Below are positions 44,976 to 57,318 of a stretch of 64,000 nt of DNA, piece after piece. The notes under the pieces were generated by a model that was given only the letters and a program-made list of their open reading frames with translations, was not told the DNA's origin and searched no databases. How positions within the stretch are numbered: position 1 is the first letter of the stretch; each line of letters opens with the position of its first letter. The DNA is taken from the NCBI GenBank assembly GCA_963693305.1, contig OY855905.1, positions 17,645,437 to 17,709,436 of the forward strand, written 5' to 3'. The translations under genes were made by a program, and so were the position numbers. Origin of the DNA: Meandrina meandrites (lineage: Eukaryota; Cnidaria; Anthozoa; Scleractinia; Meandrinidae).

Positions 44976-45503
44976 AAGCCTACACCGCTTTAATTAACAT
45001 TTGCCTTTGACATATAAAAAACGATCAGTTGCAATGAAATATATATTGTGGATGGCCTCTTGACCCTCACATTTCTGTCTTCTTTTTCAGGTAACATCAC
45101 TGATAGCCCCCGCTATTTCCAAAAAAATATGTGACAGATCTCTTGACCCAAAAAAATACCGAGCGTGTAAATTTTCAACCCAAAAAAATACGTCGAACCC
45201 CCCCCCCCCCCGTCATGTATACTTTGAGTACCCCCCCTGGGAGTCTGGGCCAGTCACAATACAATGACAAGCTGGGGTCTTTATGCATATATACCCACTT
45301 TACTCTCAAAGTGCCTCTCTCCACTCAGGTGCACAGTATCAAGGGAGATGAAGAATATAGATGATAAAGGGAAATGAAAAATAGCTTTCGGTGAAGGAAA
45401 CAATTTGAGATAACTGAAATTGATTTAAGAATGAGATAGCAGGGAGCTCAAGATAACCACGAACAAGAAAGCAAAGTTAAACTATAGCTTAACACAACTG
45501 TAC

Positions 45504-45655
45504 CTGCACTTCAAGGAACCCACTCATTTGAACTTGTTCCACACATGTCGGTCTGGCAGCTAGACGACAGCAAATCTGACCCCACAGAGCTAACAGTGGC
45601 ATGTTTGAATCCTCAGTAGATACAGTGGTTGCCAGGGGACTTGCCCCAACCAAAC
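45504..45655 (-). CDS. Rhotekin-like gene, anillin-homology exon (part 2)
   Basis: The exon is bounded by ATCATTAG before 45655 and CAG followed by GTACAG at 45503. It begins with two bases that complete a glycine codon with the G ending the 62.1-kb exon. It then reads LVGASPLATTVSTEDSNMPL and LALWGQICCRLAARPTCVEQ, and ends SGFLEVQ. The W-G-x-x-C-C-R-L-A-A-x-P-x-C block followed by G-x-L-x-V-Q is the closing strand pattern of the anillin-homology C2-like domain in rhotekins, just before the PH domain. The 152-base length keeps the frame through to the PH exon. Confidence 0.82.
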
Positions 45656-46799
45656 CTAATGATAAAACAACCACTACATGATGAAAAAGTCACGGCATTG
45701 TTAATAGTATTCGTATGTGTACCTGATGTGTCTCAAACTGCACTTTTCCTGCACATTTTGGGTTAGGGTTTAGGGTTAGGGTCACGTTATGATGTGCTTC
45801 GGTGTGCGGTCATGCCAAGCAAATAACAATCTGCCATATTGGCATTTTAACAAGCCTGAAGAAGACCAGTGAAACTGGCATTGAAACATCAATCTAAAAC
45901 TAATTTTACCTCAGAAAAATACCAGGACACAGACAACTTTAAATTTTTCAGGAAATGACAGGTGAAAGATTCAGACAGATAATTAAAATTGAAATGTCTG
46001 ACACATTTAAAATGTTTGTCAGTAGTGTGTCAGTCATTGGATATTGTAACTGCCTCCCAGTGAATGCATATGAACTCTGTTGGCTGACACAACAGTTATG
46101 TGCTGCTAGTGGGAAAGCCACAGCATCTTCAGTATGTTTGGTGAGAGTTAAAGAAACTGTATCACGGCTGAGCTTAGTCTAGATCGCATTAAGTTTTGCC
46201 AAATATTATAGTTCCTTTACAAACAAATATATCTCCTGGCATTACATTTTTTACTTGTAAATAGTTTTTCACATAATGTAAATATCATTATTATTATTAA
46301 TTATATTAATGTTAACAAACAAACAAGGTTACACTATAACACTGAAAAACTTAGTCACATGGTAAAATACCAGACAGTAATGCTTTTGGAGCTCCTAGAA
46401 ATTGGATCATTTTACCTTATTTTAATATATGTTTCTCTAGAATTTTTTCTCCAAGGACTACATCTGACCTCAAGATATCTGGCAGCGATTTATTTTTCAC
46501 TTCTAATGGTCCAATGGCAGTGAAAATCAAAATCTTTAATCATAGAGCACCAAAGTCTAATAATCCTAGTTTGAAGAATGACCTGATGCCAATCTCAAGT
46601 CGCTTAGTCCTTGGATACTGCTTCTTAACAAATACACCTGTACATCTCTCCATATTGAAATCCAACCTGGTCCTGCTGTCCACTCGTATTTTACAAAATG
46701 CATGCTCAACGGAAAATCTCCCTGAGCTCAAAGACTTGTCATCAAGCAAGGAAAGGGCATAAGATTATTCATTCACATATCAGAGGTAATTAAGGATTG
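45656..46799. other. Intron sequence with telomere-like GGGTTAGGG patch
   Basis: Three to four degenerate TTAGGG units lie at 45759-45781. The stretch 46514-46762 is open on both strands. Both peptides look plausible but unrecognised, and it sits directly upstream of a LINE endonuclease relic, so it may be part of that element. Confidence 0.35.
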
Positions 46800-47060
46800 T
46801 TTATGTTAAAGAATGGATGACTTAAAGCAAATAGACAACATATTGCTTAGTGAGACCCATCTATCAGTCAGTGACAAGCCACAAGTCCAATAAGATGGAT
46901 AAATACTTTTAAAAATAAACCAACTGAAGGAAATCAGGCAAAGGTGGAGGAGTGGAAGCATACATTTCTTCTGCTGTTCCAGAAGATTGGATCTATAGCA
47001 GGGTGTCCAGCAGCATGGTTGTTCAGAAAAATTGAAAAGGAAACCCAGGATTAAAGAAAT
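46800..47060 (+). pseudogene. LINE endonuclease relic
   Basis: The plus strand reads ILLSETHLSVSDKPQV, then after a frame change GKGGGVEAYISSAVPEDWIY. These are the early blocks of a non-LTR endonuclease domain (L-S-E-T-H/W-L and K-G-G-G-V-x-x-Y). Stops and frameshifts are present. The remainder is cut by the next element. Confidence 0.65.
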
Positions 47061-47200
47061 TTGGAAAATAGGAACCTTTGCTTTAAATTGGAAAAAAACT
47101 AGGAGAATCATTTGTACTTTGATGACAAAGATAGCCTCCTTACACCTTTGCTGTTGAATACCTGTGCTGCATTTGCAATTTATCTGAAACCGTTGATCTC

Positions 47201-48434
47201 CATCCTTGGAAACTCAGGGCTTCAATGGGGATGGGAAGGGAATGGAGAGACTGAGAGCGGGAAAAAGGTGGGGGGAAGGGAGGGGAAGGGAAAGGGGAAA
47301 GGGAAGCCCTGGGAAGCCTCTCTACACAGATCATTTCTCGATCAATTACTTTTCTGAGCCGTTATTGGCCTCATTTTTAATTAAATTTAATATGAGGCCA
47401 ATGAAAAGCGATCACATGCTGATTTGGAAGTTGGTACGAACTCTCAAATTACGGCCAAATTAGCATTGAAAACATTAGCGGATGACATGGCCGCTAAAAC
47501 AAAACAATTCGACATCACGCAGACGTTATATTTATTTCTTCACTTTTCGATGTTCACATTTTCGCTACAAGGAGTTCTTCGAGCAAGGGGTTTGCACTTC
47601 ATTGGAATCATTTCCAAGCGTTAGACAAATGAAAGAAGAACAAAGCATGATCGTCGGGAAAATTGTAGAGGGAAGAGATGTGTATGCAGAATTGCCAATA
47701 GGATTTGGACCAAATTTTGCCTGGTGTTTGTAAAGCTCTTAGAGAGGCTGGCAAAGATTCGTTCCCAAACTTTCCTTTGGTGTTTGCCGCATGTCCGTTA
47801 AAGTCCAATATGATGGAACAAGTCCATTCTTTGAGAAATAACAAGATCACGGCAGCATGTATAGGCGAAAGCGCCGGCATCGGCTGAAAGCTTGCAACAG
47901 GAATAACAGAGTTTAGACTATTTTAGCTTGATATTTGGCAAAGATCTTGCGCTGATTTCTTCGGCGTAGTACGTCCTTCCGTCATTACTCGAGTATTTCA
48001 GTCCTACCAATCTAAACTGTATTAAACAAAAAAACTTTAACAAAGAAAAGCAGACTGAAAATTTCTAAATGGTCGGAACGCATGCAAGAAATGAGAGAAA
48101 TCGAAGAGCGGCGACAATTTGGTCTGTTTTGCTCACGGACAAAAGCCACCGAAAACGATTTACCGGATATCATCTGGTCAGTAGACATATCTTGCTGTGC
48201 AGTTTTGAAGGTGCTAATTGAACCGCGCCAGTCTCTTTTGTCATACGAGTGCTTTTGTTTCAAACCTGTTAATGGTGTTTGCTCTTCGATCGAGAAATGA
48301 TCTGTATAGAGAAACTTCCCTGGGCTTCCCATTTCCCTTCCCCCCCCCCCCCCCCCTACCCTCTCCTTTTTTTCCCGCTCCCAGTCTCTCACTTCCCTTC
48401 CCATCCCCTTTGAAGCCCTGGGTTTCCGAGGATG
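47201..48434. mobile_element. 1.23-kb long-TIR element with 9-bp flanking repeat and a RecQ-like insert
   Basis: CATCCTTGGAAACTCAGGGC at the left mirrors the right end (inverse CATCCTCGGAAACCCAGGGC). The arms run about 150 bases and include the G-rich tract GGGAAGGGAA. In the right arm it has grown into an 18-base C run (about 48339-48356). GTTGATCTC (47192-47200) and GTTGATCCC (48435-48443) flank it, eight of nine bases equal. Long TIRs with 9-bp duplications suggest a Mutator-like element, though an 8-bp P-type reading is possible. The interior carries a helicase remnant and no transposase motif. Confidence 0.75.
47615..47887 (+). pseudogene. RecQ-like DNA helicase fragment inside the TIR element
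   Basis: Two plus-strand frames joined by a frameshift near 47705 read KEEQSMIVGKIVEGRDVYAE, LPIGFGPNF, then ACPLKSNMMEQVHSLRNNKI and TAACIGESAG. The order resembles the start of a RecQ-type ATPase: Q-motif-like region, V-x-G-R-D-V-x-x-x-L-P-T-G-x-G-K-S Walker A, then S-P-L-x-x-L-M-x-D-Q-V. Walker A has lost its lysine and serine (G-F-G-P-N), and the frame is broken, so it is non-functional. It was probably acquired with, or belongs to, the mobile element. Confidence 0.55.
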
Positions 48435-48689
48435 GTTGATCCCTGGATCCCCAAAATTATTAAGACATAAGCTAAGAAGATAGACTGCTCCTTTTTGCGA
48501 CTATTTTGCTTGGTACAAGGAAAATGGTAAGAATTGGGATCATTGGGTTGGCACTCTCTGACCCACATTTTTGTATACTCTCAAGCGGCTGTTTTAATTT
48601 GTCAAGGGAATACTTTTCGCTGTGGGCGATAAAACGTCATTGGATAGGAATGCGTCAGCACTTCTTGATCCCGAAGTGTTATTTTCACG

Positions 48690-48910
48690 CGTCGCTCGTC
48701 ATTTAGCCTGTCTAGCATTTTGCAAACTACAGGTAGGTATTTTTCAAAGATCTGTGCTATTCATCGATTGAATCGCTTAGTTTTACATGCTTAAAAGCTG
48801 CTGCCAATCTTCATTGTCAGAGGATATTGGCCAATGCTATTTTCTATTGTTACAAGTCTATTGTTTGTCGTCTTCATTGAAAGAAGTATTTTTAGCTCGT
48901 CACGCAATCT
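48690..48910 (-). repeat. Dispersed repeat, inverse partner of 8153-8345
   Basis: Shares, on the minus strand, CGTGACGAGCTAAAAATACT, GCATTGGCCAATATCCTCTG and TGACGAGCGACGCGTG in the same order as the 8.2-kb copy. Confidence 0.7.
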
Positions 48911-49079
48911 TTTGTTTTGACCACAATTCACGGACTTGATCACGACTTAATGCAGCTTCTCAAGACTTCAGACAGGAAAATGGTAATGTACAATATTGCT
49001 TCGAACTTAAATGGAATTTTTAGCAGGATCGGTAAAGCCACTTAGTGAAAAATTGACTGCAAAAAGCCGTCGGGCTAAA

Positions 49080-49080
<1 letters not shown>

Positions 49081-49121
<41 letters not shown>
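49081..49121. repeat. (TAA)n microsatellite
   Basis: About 13 uninterrupted TAA/AAT units. Confidence 0.97.
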
Positions 49122-49239
49122 GCTTACGCTTTAGCATGAATAATGCAGGATCTCACGGCTTCAAAAATATGCAGAATTTTGAAGCGTTAATACATTAGTA
49201 GCTACATCTTGAAATGAGAATTAATCTAAAACAAAACTT

Positions 49240-51560
49240 CCTTCGAGTTTCTTTCATTTGCCCAGTTTACGTTTGGAATTTTAGGCTTCTGAAGCGTATT
49301 GATTTTAAAAGCACATGGTGACATCTGATATGCAGCGTGTGGCCGACTTACCATTGCGTTGTTGTTTATTTAATAATTGTGTTCACTTTACGACCTTTTA
49401 CATGCAAAGATTTACTACAGTACTTCGGAAAATGCAAACAAGTATTTTTTTTGTTATTAGTTATAGTGATGGATAGCACAAAAAGCAATCTGAGTGTTAA
49501 TTTTGTGGAAGGAATTCAGTAGTTTTCCGCTATCTCACGGCACCATGATTCGCAAATTATTATCCCCAATTACCGCTTTTCTGTACCAAGATAATACCAC
49601 TGGTGGTTAAATAAATGTCAGTGACAGCACAGGCGGCCCAGACGTTGTATTCGATTTTTCAGCCGATAAGACAATGTATGAGAATACTTTGAACATTGCT
49701 CTAAATAGAACTTGTATTAAAGATTTGAATGAAAATGTCTTACACTATGTTTATGTTACGTTATTTTGATATTTCTGTGCTCCTGGAGTGGGTTTAAAGC
49801 TGTTAAGGCGAAATTTTCATTCTGAGGTGTGCTTTCTCTAAAGAGAAACGAAAGGCAGGCGACCTAGTTCGCCAACAGTCCGCACTCGAAGCTCCATAAA
49901 TCCCACAAAAATGGTCGAATGTCGCCAAAATTGCTTCATTACAGCCGTCGATAATTCTTCTTTTGATTTCCTTCACCTAAGGTTCCAAAGTTTATCTAAA
50001 CCGCACGAAAAGTGCTCGTTTCGAGCGCTGGGTTTCCATTTTTGCAATGTCTGAATGCGTGGTCAGTTATCTTGGGCACAAGATTCAAATTTTAGCTTGG
50101 CGACCGCGTCATAGTGACAAAAATCACCATCAACCGTGGGGAGGCACAGGGCAATTTGCGTCATGCAAAATACACCGTGCGATGACCCTGGGGAAATTTC
50201 ACCGGAAAAGGCGGGAAATCTCTGAGACAGCGCGTAAACTCAGATCGGTTCCCGGTTGCTTAGAGTATGTTTCTTAGTTGAACTGAAGCTTTCAGCAGTG
50301 CTCCTCAGCGCTAAAATCACTTTGCCAGGTGTTTCTATTTAGACCTTGCATTTCTGTCTTTCTTATCTTTTTTTATTTCAACGGTGCTTCTAAGCGCTAA
50401 AATCAGTTCGCTAGTTGTGTTTTGCCAAGTGTGTTTTTAGTTAACAAGTGTGTTTTTAAGCTGTACACAGTGAGTTCATAGATTTCCCGCCGTTTCGGTG
50501 AAATTTCCCCAGGGACCATCGTACGGTGTATTTTACATGACGCAAATTGCCCTGTGCCTCCCCACAGTTGAGGGTGATTTTTGTCGCTATGACACGGTCG
50601 CTAAGCTAAAATTTGAATCTTGTGCCCAAGATAACTGACCACGCATTCAGACATTGCAAAAATGGAAACCCAGCGCTCAAAACGAGCGCTTTTCGTGCGG
50701 TTTAGATAAACTTCGGAACCTTATCAACGGCTGTATTGAAGCAATTTTGGCGACATTCGACCATTTTTGTGGGATTTATGGAGCTTCGAGTACGGACCGT
50801 TGGCGAACTAGGTCGCCTGCCTTTCGTTTCTCTTTAGGGAAAGCACACCTCAGAATGAAAATTTCATCTTAACAGCTTTAAACCCACTCCAGGAGCACAG
50901 AAATGTCAAAATAATGTAAGATAAACATAGTGTAAGACATTTTCATTCTGATCTCTAATACAATTTCTATTTAGAGCAATGTTCAAAGAATTCTCACGGC
51001 CATACATTGTCTTATCGGCTGAAGAATCGAACACAACGTCTGGGCCGCCTGTGGTGACAGTTGTACAGAATGAAAACCTACCTTTCACCAGAGTGTTTTG
51101 AACTAGTGTTATATTTTGTAGAAAGAGTGTTTTGCGAGTTGTTAAAATGATGCACGGAGGTGAAGAAATTTTTTTCACCGTCTTCAAGTTTGGTTTGGGA
51201 TCAATTTATCAAGGTTGATAATTAACATTTCAAATCATGAATTGGTCTTTCACAGCGTGTCTAGTTGTAATAAAAGTTTACTTCAGAAAGGAATTATTTG
51301 TCTGAATTTAGTACGCATATGGTATATTTTTCCCACTCGCACGTTTGTGTTAAATGCCGTAAAAGAGCCAGGAATTTTTTTTTTGGGGGGGGGGGGGGGG
51401 GGTGGGTGCGCGCTAATAAAAGCCTTCTGGACTGTGAGTCAATGGGTTAATGCATCGCAAATTGCTTTCAATACTAACATTTCCCCAACGCATACTCCAT
51501 ACAAAATAGTCAAATCTCGAAGAGATCTTTGATTTAATATTTTAGTCGATATGTGTTTCA
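49240..51560. repeat. Duplicated segment, inverted partner of 40815-41640, split by a TIR element
   Basis: The outer parts (49240-49627 and 51061-51540) match the reverse complement of 40815-41640 in order. The middle is the 1.43-kb element at 49628-51053. An 18-base G run (51385-51402) stands where the partner has a short C-rich stretch near 40958-40972. Confidence 0.85.
49628..51053. mobile_element. 1.43-kb transposon with about 590-bp inverted repeats and 7-bp target duplication
   Basis: CACAGGCGGCCCAGACG at the left mirrors CGTCTGGGCCGCCTGTG at the right. The arms remain alignable for about 590 bases each, with scattered mismatches, around a centre of roughly 250 bases near 50340. GTGACAG is present at 49621-49627 and 51054-51060. 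The uninterrupted paralogue at 41.27 kb has it once. The interior open frames (for example 50906-51187 minus) have no recognised domain. The superfamily is not determined. Confidence 0.92.
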
Positions 51561-52159
51561 TTGCCATTGTAACATAACTGGATATAAATATGCCTTTAAA
51601 ATCAGGTTTTACATACTTGTAGAAAATGTAGCCATTAGATCCATCATTTGCCTTGAACAAACTTAGAAAAATGCTTGCATGTTTCACTGCGACTGCTCAA
51701 ATCAGGCCACTTGCAACAAAGTAAACCAATCAGAATGTTAATAGAGAACAATGACAAGCGACCTTTTTTGGCAACAGGCCAATGATGTTCTAGAGCACAA
51801 ACAATTGATTATCAACAACAAGTCATTCGGCGCTGCAAACATTTGTGGACCTCTCAGAAAACCTGCCTGGTTTTTGATTGGTTAGTTTCGATCCTAAATT
51901 TTCCGAACAAGCATATTTTTTCGAATTACACATCAATTTTTAGTTTCAAGATGCAACCCTTCACTCGTTAAGCTTACGACAATGAAATTTTTTCATGGAC
52001 AAGGGCATGAAGTCGTGTGTTCACTCATCTTCGAAACATTTTAACTCCAAACGTGAAATGAACACCATGGAATCAAAATCATGTCATAATTTTTTCACTG
52101 TCTGTCGCTGTGAAATTGATGCAAATCATGTCCTGTGATGTGACGTCTTTGCAATTTGT
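51561..52159. other. Intron sequence, unassigned
   Basis: Nothing was recognised beyond AT-rich sequence. Confidence 0.4.
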
Positions 52160-55100
52160 GAAAATAATATATAGATTTAGGCAGGCCTAAAAGCGGAGCT
52201 CCCATTTATTATTTTTTTGCTTGAATTTACAGTGTTTTGATGTCCCTGCACTTTATTGGGTTCCCCATTTATGCACGGAGGTGCACATATCAAATTTTAG
52301 TATAAAACTTTCTACAACTGTTACTGTACACGAATAAACCTCCTAGAGCAAATCAGTGTAAAAAAGGACCTCGATGAAGGCAAGGAAATTTGTTTTAATT
52401 TACTTCAAAACAGTCAAGGCAACACAATCAACTCAAGGCAAAAAAAAAAAACAGCGCGAAAAAAAGTCAACACGCCGCTAAAAAAAATGAGTTCACGCCA
52501 GAACAAAGAAAAACACGGCCGCAAAACAAACCTGGCAAATTCATTGGGAGCCGGTTATGCAAGTCATTTTAAAGCAGTTTTTTGTATGAGTTGTGGCAGT
52601 TTGTGATTTAGAAGTGGTGCTCGCTATCTAACAAGCGAACAATGTAATTTGAGCCGTCTTGTTTTGGTTCCATGATTAACTATTCTGTTTTATCGTACAC
52701 GTTGCTTAATACCTTAGAGAAATTTATGTAGAGAACTAAATGAATTTTCTTTGTTTCTGGTAAGCAAATGTGCGGTAGAAAAAGTCTGAACTCACTCACC
52801 CAAGTACAGGCAACTCGCAATATAAAAACCGGCGTAAATACTCGTTTACGAATCTAAAAATTTATCATGCGTACGAGATTTCAACACACTCACAAAATGG
52901 CAAAAAGGCAAGCGAGTGAAATAGAGCAATTGGATGATAAATCGTTTATTCGTTGGTGTGAAGTATCGTTGCCGAAGGTTTACTTGTTAAGTTTCCATGC
53001 TGTAGATAAGTAAATAAAGCGAGAAATATATGCACGAAGATCTATGTCTTCCAGCACGCTTTCTTCCCGTCTTTCAATTCAGCAGTGAACAACGTGCAAA
53101 CCAGTTTGCCGCCTTTTCATACAATCGCTTCGTTTAAGTTGAAATGAAATGTCCAGATAATTTTTTTAACAGAAAAAACTTTTCACAATAGAAATAGCCA
53201 TGCCTAAAAGCTGAGCTCCTTGGGTATTAGCTTCGTCCATTATTTAAATCTGAATTAACGCGATGATCAAAAAATTCGGGCTGCCTTAGGACTCCACTCC
53301 CCCTCCCCGAGAGTCTGTACGCGCGGGCGGGCGGAGGTACGCACCAAATTTTCTCAGCCTCATGGGTTTACCAAAAATTCTTACCCATGATGCTCCGCTG
53401 GCGCACTTCGCGTGCAGGAGCTCCGCTAATAATAATGACGTCTGTGAATGCTCCTAAAATTTGCTGAGTACACTAAGCATGCAGGAGTTATTTTTTCAAT
53501 TGATTGGGTGGCTTGGGGTAAGACTGGGTGTTAGTCCTGTTGAGATGGTTTATTTGATGGGTTGAGCTATTTGTGCATGATGTATCACTAACTACATAGC
53601 CCTTACTACGACTAAGAAGCATTTATTGGAAAAAAATGCTTGCATACAAAACAATTTTTATGTGCAATTTGTTACGTCAGAACTGTTTCGTTCAATAGTA
53701 AATTTTTATCATAAAAAAAAACGAGCTTTAGTTTAATTGTCAAAATATCACGAAATGGCTTAATCTGTTAGCGCTTATTTTGTTGCTAGCTTTTTTTACA
53801 ACCATAAACGATACTTTTGTGTTTTTGTCAAACACTGTTAAACGATACCTGTAACATGATACTTTTGTTTTTCTTGAAAACACCATGCCTCCATTGAGTA
53901 ATAGAAAAGTAATAAACGAAGTAATAAAAAAAAAACGAATCGAACCAAAAACTAAATTTTTAGGAAAGCTTTTAAAGCGTACTACACCTGGAGTATTTGT
54001 TTCCTGTCGAAAATATAAATTTACATTGATGCAAGTTCCTACAATAAAAGACCTTTGATGCGAGCTTTGCCTAGGGTACTACAAAGGGTTGAGAAGGCTA
54101 GAACTTAATACTACAAATAACTTGGAGAAAATTGGACACGCATGTGGCAGTTTTAATTGAATCAACGATCTCTAAGTCATAACAAAATATAGATAATCTG
54201 AACATATTTAACGATAATGTAAACGTGTAAAAACGATACCTTTGTTTTTTTAAAACGCATGTAACACAACACTTTTGTTTATCTCACTTTTGTAACATGA
54301 TACTTTTGTTTTTCTTGAAAACACCATGTCTCCATTGACTAATTGAAAAGTAATAAACGAAGTAATAAACGAATGAAACCAAAAACTATATTTTAGGAAA
54401 GCTTTTGAAGCGTAGTACACCTGGAGTATTTGTTTCCTGTCATAAATGTAAATTTTCATTCAACAAACAGGAACAAGAACTAATTAATTTTAGCTATCAA
54501 ACTGTCACGGAATGACATGCTCTTATTCTAGCCTGTTGCTACTATCGATCGTAGATAATTTTAAAAGCAAAACCATTTTAAAGTCAATACCCATACCGGT
54601 TAATTAAATGTCTAAACGTGGTGTCTTTAAGGTATAAACATAAACGCTACTTGCCTGAGAGTCAGTGAATCGAGTAAGACGCTAAAGAGACTAATTAAAT
54701 GGGGTTTTCAGTTTGCGACATGGAGTCTCAAGCAATATTAGGTTTTGGACGTTTCCTTGTCACAAACCTTAAAACAAGAGGCTACAACACACTCTGAAGA
54801 AGATTCTTTGCCATTTTTATGACTCTTAGTACTAAACACAGTATTAACATCACAATGAGAACATTATTCTCCAAATCTGCTTTGTGCAAATGCTTTATGC
54901 AATTTCTACTATGGTCAGCGAAACTAGCTTGTCCTAAACGAATGCTCGAATAACAATTGAGTGTTGGGTCTTTTGCTGGCAGTGTGTGCGTTGTAAGCAG
55001 GTGAGCGTTTCAAATCCAGGGTTAATTCACAACTCACTGATTCCGCCTCCTACAAATCTTAAATCTTTGAATGAAATCGCTCGCTTACAACTGTGTCAGA

Positions 55101-57318
55101 TTACTTCCCCTTTATAAACTGCAATTTCATTGGTTCTGATAGTACCTCAAACCTGATTGGTGTGACAAACAAACATACTTCACTGACTGACTGACTGACT
55201 ACGTGGTCCATCGTGCCGACTAAAGAGTTATTTTTGGACAAAATAAGTCAAAAATTGCATAACTTTCTCGTAAAATTGACATTTTAAAAGTTATCAAATT
55301 AAGTTGCACTTGCCCAAAGGCTCATGCAATTTTGAGAGGATCAGTGTGAAGTAAACACTTACATACAATGTTTTGTAACAAACAAAGCTTCTTTCCATTC
55401 AGATGAGGTTCACATCATAAAATTTAATGTTTCTGTTTCATTTGTTATTCAAGTTTCCTAGCACTTACTAGCACTACAAGAATGCTTCTTTCTTCGTGAC
55501 CGAGTTAAAATGGTGGACATGACAGAAGAAACTCATCCCCAGACTCCCACTGGTGTCTTGTTTTCATTCTGACGTATGGATGGCGTATGTGGAGCTCTGT
55601 CTTCTTCTGTTTCATTTTAGTATTGTGATTGCTACCTTGGGAAAGTTTGGTAACAGGTTCTTTTTGTAAAGGGGATGATAGCGGAGCTCCGGCATGTGAG
55701 GTGCGCCAGCGGAACACCATGGGTAAGGAATTTTGGTAACCTATCGATGCGAGAAATTTTGGTTATGACGTCAGCGTACACCCACCCACCCGTACAGACT
55801 CTCGGGGAGGGGGAGTGGAGTCCTAAGGCAGCCTGACCAGGGGTAGGGGGAGGAGAATAGGCTGTGGGAGATTGGGAGCAGATGAATGCCATCTCCACGG
55901 CACATCTCTACTTAGTATTACCTAAATATTGAAGCACTGTCTTCGGTTCCTGCGTGCTCAGAGCCGGTCAACTAAGTTGACTGAAGTGACGAATCAAAGA
56001 CTGTTAAAAGCTACACCGAAAGGAAGAAAGATATTGATCTTTGCTGATAATTCAAATTATGTATATGTACGTGGTGTGAGATTATTACGAACATTGGACG
56101 ACACTACCGTTTTCGTTGCTTCGTCTCCGATGTTGTTTGGCTGGTTTGAAAGCTTTGACCCGCAGAATTTACAAGCCTTCTCAAAATATGAGGTAACAAA
56201 CGTAAATGTACACATTTTATTATGAGAATCTGTTTTTCTTCATTTATGAGCGAATTCGAAGTTGTGTTGGTTTTCAGATCTTCCCGTCAATTATAAGCTT
56301 AAATTTCGTTAAAACGGCTGTTTTCAAACCTCTTAGCTTTAATCACTTTTGTGAACTTTTGCCTATTAAATGTTTCGTTTCAAATATTGTGTTTTTTTAG
56401 TAGTGGAGTTAACTGTGAGGTTCATCGTTGGATTTTGAAAAGAATATTCAATTATTGAGCTACAAAGATCAAAAACATGATTTTGTGAGCTGCATTTGCA
56501 GAAAAATCCCGCAAACAAATCAAAGCATAAAATGAGTAAACCTTCAGCAACGATACTTCACACGAACGATTAAACGATTTATTATCCAACTGCTCTACAG
56601 TATTTCACTCACTTGCATTTTTGTCATTTTGGTGAGTGTGTTGAAATCTTGTACGCGTGAGAAATTTTTAGATTCGTAAACGAGTATTTACACCGGTTTT
56701 TATATTGCGAGTTGCCTGTGCTTGGGTGAGTGAGTTCCGACTTTTCCTAACGCACATTTGCCTGTTAGAAACGAAGGAAATTCATTCACTTCGCTGCATA
56801 AAATTGTCTAGGGTATTTAGCAATGTGTACGATAAAACATGCAGCGTAGTAATCATGCAACCAAACCAAGATGGTTCAAAACTACATTGTAAGCTTATTA
56901 GACAGCGAGCACCACTTCCTAAATCACAAACTGTCACAATTCTTACACAAAAAACTGTTTAAAAATGACTTAAACCGGCTCCCAATGAATTTGCCGAGTT
57001 AGTTTTGCTGCTGTGATTTTCTTTGTTGTGGCGCGAGTTCATTTTGTTTAGCCGCAAGTTCACTTTGTTCAGTGCATTGAGTTGATCTTTTTGCCTTGAC
57101 TGTTTTGAAGTAAATCAAAACAAACTTCTTCGCCTTCATCAAGGTCCTTTTTACATTGAATAACCCTTAGAGTTATGAAAAGTCTTAACACTAAAATTTG
57201 ATGTGTGCGCCTACTTGCGTACGTGCATGAGGAACCCAATAAAGTGCAGCGACTCAAGCAAAAAAACTAATAAATAGGAGCTCCGCTTTTAGGCCTGCCT
57301 AAATCTATATATTATTTC
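52160..57318. repeat. 5.2-kb inverted structure with arms of about 850 bp
   Basis: AATATATAGATTTAGGCAGG with CCTAAAAGCGGAGCTCC at the left mirrors GGAGCTCCGCTTTTAGG with CCTGCCTAAATCTATATATT at the right. The match runs through 53010 and back from about 56530. Shared phrases include TTTACTTCAAAACAGTCAAG, GAACCCAATAAAGTGCAG (inverse of the left phrase) and TACTCGTTTACGAATCTAAA. A second inner pair (53277-53440 with 55677-55838) holds the GC-rich phrase GACTCCACTCCCCCTCCCCG. The loop is 53440-55677. It could be a large TIR transposon or an inverted duplication. No transposase was seen. Confidence 0.85.
53851..54463 (+). repeat. Direct repeat, two copies of about 175 bp
   Basis: 53851-54025 and 54291-54463 share ACATGATACTTTTGTTTTTC, AAGTAATAAACGAAGTAATA, and ACCTGGAGTATTTGTTTCCT, offset by about 440 bases. 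They lie in the loop of the 52-57 kb structure. Confidence 0.9.

Noticed and set aside
46514..46762. Stretch open on both strands
   Set aside because: Either frame could be real, neither has a recognised family; its place just before a LINE endonuclease relic suggests element sequence, but this could not be shown.
55929..56225. Plus-strand frame (KILIFADNSNYVYVRGVRLL) ending near a GTAACA
   Set aside because: No domain and a weak donor; it lies inside the 52-57 kb inverted structure in an intron on the other strand.
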